From: an uncultured Ruminococcus sp.
GTDB lineage: Bacteria; Bacillota; Clostridia; Oscillospirales; Acutalibacteraceae
DNA length: 58,984 bases
Direction of reading: 5' to 3'
Assembly (NCBI GenBank): GCA_902794395.1
Contig: CADBHB010000020.1
Coordinates: 1 to 58,984, forward strand
Below the pieces are notes generated by a model. The model made no database searches, had not been told where the DNA came from, and saw nothing but the letters and a program-made list of their open reading frames with translations. Shown in pieces: positions 57,178-58,984 of the stretch (within the stretch, counting starts at the first letter, position 1; every line of letters starts with the position of its first letter). The position numbers and the translations under genes are program-made.

Positions 57178-57735
57178 ATGGGGATAGTTGAATTGATATT
57201 GCTTTCCGTGGGTCTGGCGATGGACGCCTTCGCGGTGTCTATCTGCAAGGGTCTGTCGGTACAGAAGCTAAAGCCGCGCCACTGTGTAACGGCGGGCGCG
57301 TATTTCGGAGGCTTTCAGGCGCTGATGCCGCTTATCGGCTGGCTGCTGGGCACGCAGTTTGAGAGCATAATCAAAAGCGTCGACCACTGGATCGCCTTTG
57401 CGCTGCTGGTGCTCATCGGCGGCAACATGGTGCGCGAGTCGTTCGGCAAGGACGAGGAGTCGCTTAACGCCTCCTTCGCCCCCAAGGTGATGCTGCCGCT
57501 TGCCGTAGCGACAAGCATAGACGCGCTGGCTGTCGGCGTTACCTTCGCGTTTTTGCAGGTCAACATATGGATAGCGATACTGCTGATAGGCGTTATCACC
57601 TTTGTGATCTCAGCCGCCGGAGTAAAGATCGGCAACGTTTTCGGAGCGAAATACAAGTCGAAGGCGGAGCTTGCAGGCGGAATCATTTTGATAGCGCTGG
57701 GCATAAAGATCCTGATAGAGCACCTGTTTTTTTGA
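57178..57735 (+). CDS. mntP: Manganese efflux pump MntP
   Basis: Six-helix membrane protein of 185 residues in the MntP (DUF204) family, which exports Mn2+. It consists of two homologous halves: [20 protein letters not shown] with the conserved aspartate, and [21 protein letters not shown] with the second. [17 protein letters not shown] is also family-specific. No yybP-ykoY Mn2+ riboswitch fits in the 31-base gap after azlD, so it is probably transcribed with azlCD. A terminator follows directly. Confidence 0.95.
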   Translation: MGIVELILLSVGLAMDAFAVSICKGLSVQKLKPRHCVTAGAYFGGFQALMPLIGWLLGTQFESIIKSVDHWIAFALLVLIGGNMVRESFGKDEESLNASFAPKVMLPLAVATSIDALAVGVTFAFLQVNIWIAILLIGVITFVISAAGVKIGNVFGAKYKSKAELAGGIILIALGIKILIEHLFF

Positions 57736-57740
57736 CATTC

Positions 57741-57774
57741 AAAAAGCACACGACGTCTGCCGTGTGCTTTTTTT
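57741..57774. terminator. Bidirectional terminator (mntP / cohesin-dockerin gene)
   Basis: GCACACG (57746-57752) pairs with CGTGTGC (57761-57767) around an 8-base loop; A5 on the left and T7 on the right. Confidence 0.88.
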
Positions 57775-57824
57775 ATTCATATTCTGTTTCGGCGTACATT
57801 CGCCGACAAGGCTGATCCGCCGTA

Positions 57825-58718
57825 TCACAGCTCCGTGATGACTCCGGCAAGGTAGCGCTGTATATCCGTAACGTCAAGTACATTGATCTTTCCGTCGCTG
57901 TTGGCGTCTCCTACCGCGACAAATCCCGGGTCGCGGAGATCGTACGGGCTGCTTTCAAATTCCGCGAGCACTCCGAGCATATCGGTCGCGTCTTGGACGG
58001 TCACGGTGCCGTCGCCGTTGATGTCACAGTCGACCGCGGGACTTACAGAGGTGTAGCAGGTGAAAACATCGTCGGAAAGCTCCTCGTTGGGGATTCCGTC
58101 GAAGATCGCCACTATGTCGTCGCTGTAATTTCCTTCATTTTCCGCATTGAACGACATGACGTCTACCGCGCAGTTGACAGTGGTGCTCGCAGCTGTCCTG
58201 TCCAGCAGCTTGAATACGATTTTTATCACAGTTATGGGGCTGCCGTCCTCGTTGTAGGCATATGCCGAGGGCATGATGCCGGAGTAATTGGCGACGATCC
58301 TGCCGCCGTTGTTATCGCCGAAGGTATTGACTATTCCACTGCCGCGTCCCTGCTCATAAGAAAACGGGAAAAAGACGAAGCGGGCGTTTCTGCCTTTGCC
58401 TAAGATGTTGTAGGCTTCCTTGAACTCAAGGACAGCAGGGTCCCAGGTCAATTCATCGAGTTGAATGTTTACCAGGTACATATCCAAAGCGCAAAGCCTG
58501 TATTCCACGGTGATAAAAACATCGCCGTTTTCATCCTCGAACTGCGAGAGATCGGAATAGCTTCTCTGTGCTTCGGGGAAAAAGTTTGACGCGGCAATCA
58601 CCTTGAACGCACCGTTTTGGTCATTCGCCGAAACGGCAGCGGGCGCCGCACTGAGCAGCGACAGTAACAGAACTGCCGACAGAAGCACTGCAGTTATTTT
58701 TTTGAAGCGTTTTTTCAT
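57825..58718 (-). CDS. Secreted cohesin-like/dockerin protein
   Basis: A 297-residue exported protein. The signal peptide (ITAVLLSAVLLLSLLSAAPAAVSA) is followed by a beta-rich cohesin-like domain at ~35-215 (DELTWDPAVLEF, ITVIKIVFKLLDRTAASTTVN) and a C-terminal dockerin with two calcium loops (DINGDGTVTVQDATD and DANSDGKINVLDVTD). The pair of modules would suit an adaptor: dockerin to bind a scaffoldin, cohesin-like domain to bind a partner. The cohesin assignment is by fold pattern and is less certain than the dockerin. GGGAGG (58727-58732) 8 bases away supports ATG 58718. No catalytic domain is present. Confidence 0.82.
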   Translation of the reverse strand: MKKRFKKITAVLLSAVLLLSLLSAAPAAVSANDQNGAFKVIAASNFFPEAQRSYSDLSQFEDENGDVFITVEYRLCALDMYLVNIQLDELTWDPAVLEFKEAYNILGKGRNARFVFFPFSYEQGRGSGIVNTFGDNNGGRIVANYSGIMPSAYAYNEDGSPITVIKIVFKLLDRTAASTTVNCAVDVMSFNAENEGNYSDDIVAIFDGIPNEELSDDVFTCYTSVSPAVDCDINGDGTVTVQDATDMLGVLAEFESSPYDLRDPGFVAVGDANSDGKINVLDVTDIQRYLAGVITEL

Positions 58719-58754
58719 GTTATCATCCTCCCGGTAAATTTTGTTCTTATTATG

Positions 58755-58783
58755 ATTATACAACACCTTACTTAAAATCGCAA
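58755..58783 (-). promoter_or_regulatory. Sigma-A promoter of the cohesin-dockerin gene
   Basis: Minus strand: TTGCGA (58778-58783), 17-base spacer, TATAAT (58755-58760), 36 bases before the start. Confidence 0.85.
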
Positions 58784-58835
58784 CTGTTTTCGTTTAAAGT
58801 TTCATTTCAAAAAAGGCGAAGCGCTTTGCTTTATA

Positions 58836-58984
58836 TTATGATGGAACTTTGATGTTTGTCCAGTCGCCGACGTCGCATCGACCGTATGAATTGCTTCCCA
58901 CCGCAACGACAGTTCCGTCTGATTTCAAGCCGACAGTGTAATTCCATCCCGCGCTGACCGCGACAATATTTTTCCAATCGCTGA
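58836..58984 (-). CDS. RCC1-repeat protein, C-terminal 48 residues (cut by window edge)
   Basis: Partial frame reading in from the right edge and ending at TAA 58836-58838. It contains one RCC1-type repeat (IVAVSAGWNYTVGLKSDGTV then VAVGSNSYGRCDVGDW), the seven-bladed propeller unit common in large secreted Ruminococcus proteins. The protein ends a few residues after the repeat, without a dockerin or anchor. The N-terminal part is outside the window. Confidence 0.8.
   Translation of the reverse strand, partial: SDWKNIVAVSAGWNYTVGLKSDGTVVAVGSNSYGRCDVGDWTNIKVPS

Overview
The window looks like chromosome from an obligately anaerobic, starch-degrading Firmicute of the Ruminococcaceae/Oscillospiraceae type, close in lifestyle to Ruminococcus bromii. 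This is inferred from gene content. There are dockerin and cohesin-like modules around a very large secreted alpha-amylase, an intracellular malQ-glgP maltodextrin operon, an Rnf complex, [FeFe]-hydrogenase maturases, a SpoVAE sporulation membrane protein and Firmicute-style promoters and ribosome binding sites. Coding DNA is GC-rich, while intergenic DNA is A/T-rich with clear sigma-A promoters. No tRNA, rRNA, CRISPR array, integrase or transposase gene was seen.

Layout, left to right. 1-6 kb (+): a GldA/F/G-like ABC exporter operon ending in a transglutaminase-fold lipoprotein, running into pyrK-pyrD. 7.6-9.4 kb (-): a secreted leucine-rich-repeat protein with a C-terminal dockerin. 9.5-12.8 kb (+): a lone spoVAE, then metG-tatD behind a promoter embedded in a long dyad. 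12.8-16.1 kb (-): a compact predicted RiPP locus (35-residue cysteine peptide, intergenic terminator, radical SAM/SPASM maturase) directly downstream of a secreted cohesin-like protein. 16.2-22 kb: an OGG-type glycosylase, a cysteine-rich unknown, and the operon (TM1266-like)-hydE-hydG-hydF. 22.3-26.6 kb (-): four membrane/zinc-ribbon/SPFH genes resembling Bacillus ydjGHI. 26.8-39.4 kb (-): aspS, hisS, mgsA, minD, a class B PBP, mreDCB, dut, a U32 protein and zapA, which cover translation, envelope growth and division. 39.5-48.2 kb (-): the 1426-residue amylase, then malQ-glgP. 48.5-50.1 kb (+): a Sir2 deacylase and a membrane protein/XRE pair. 50.2-55.1 kb (-): rnfCDGEAB, divergent from a Crp/Fnr regulator. 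56.1-57.7 kb (+): azlCD and mntP. 57.8-59 kb (-): a cohesin-like/dockerin protein and the end of an RCC1-repeat protein cut by the window edge.

How it works together: extracellular starch would be attacked by the modular amylase, which can dock onto cohesin-bearing surface proteins. Maltodextrins are then handled inside by MalQ and GlgP. Reducing equivalents from fermentation go through ferredoxin to [FeFe]-hydrogenase (maturases here, enzyme elsewhere) and Rnf.

The most novel-looking item is the mini RiPP locus at 12.8-14.5 kb. The second is a pair of almost identical inverted ~155-bp elements (26607-26765 and 44097-44248) with terminal inverted repeats and TA flanks, apparently MITEs. Other points of interest are the duplicated two-module unit at the amylase C-terminus, the dyad over the metG promoter, and short repeated intergenic motifs.
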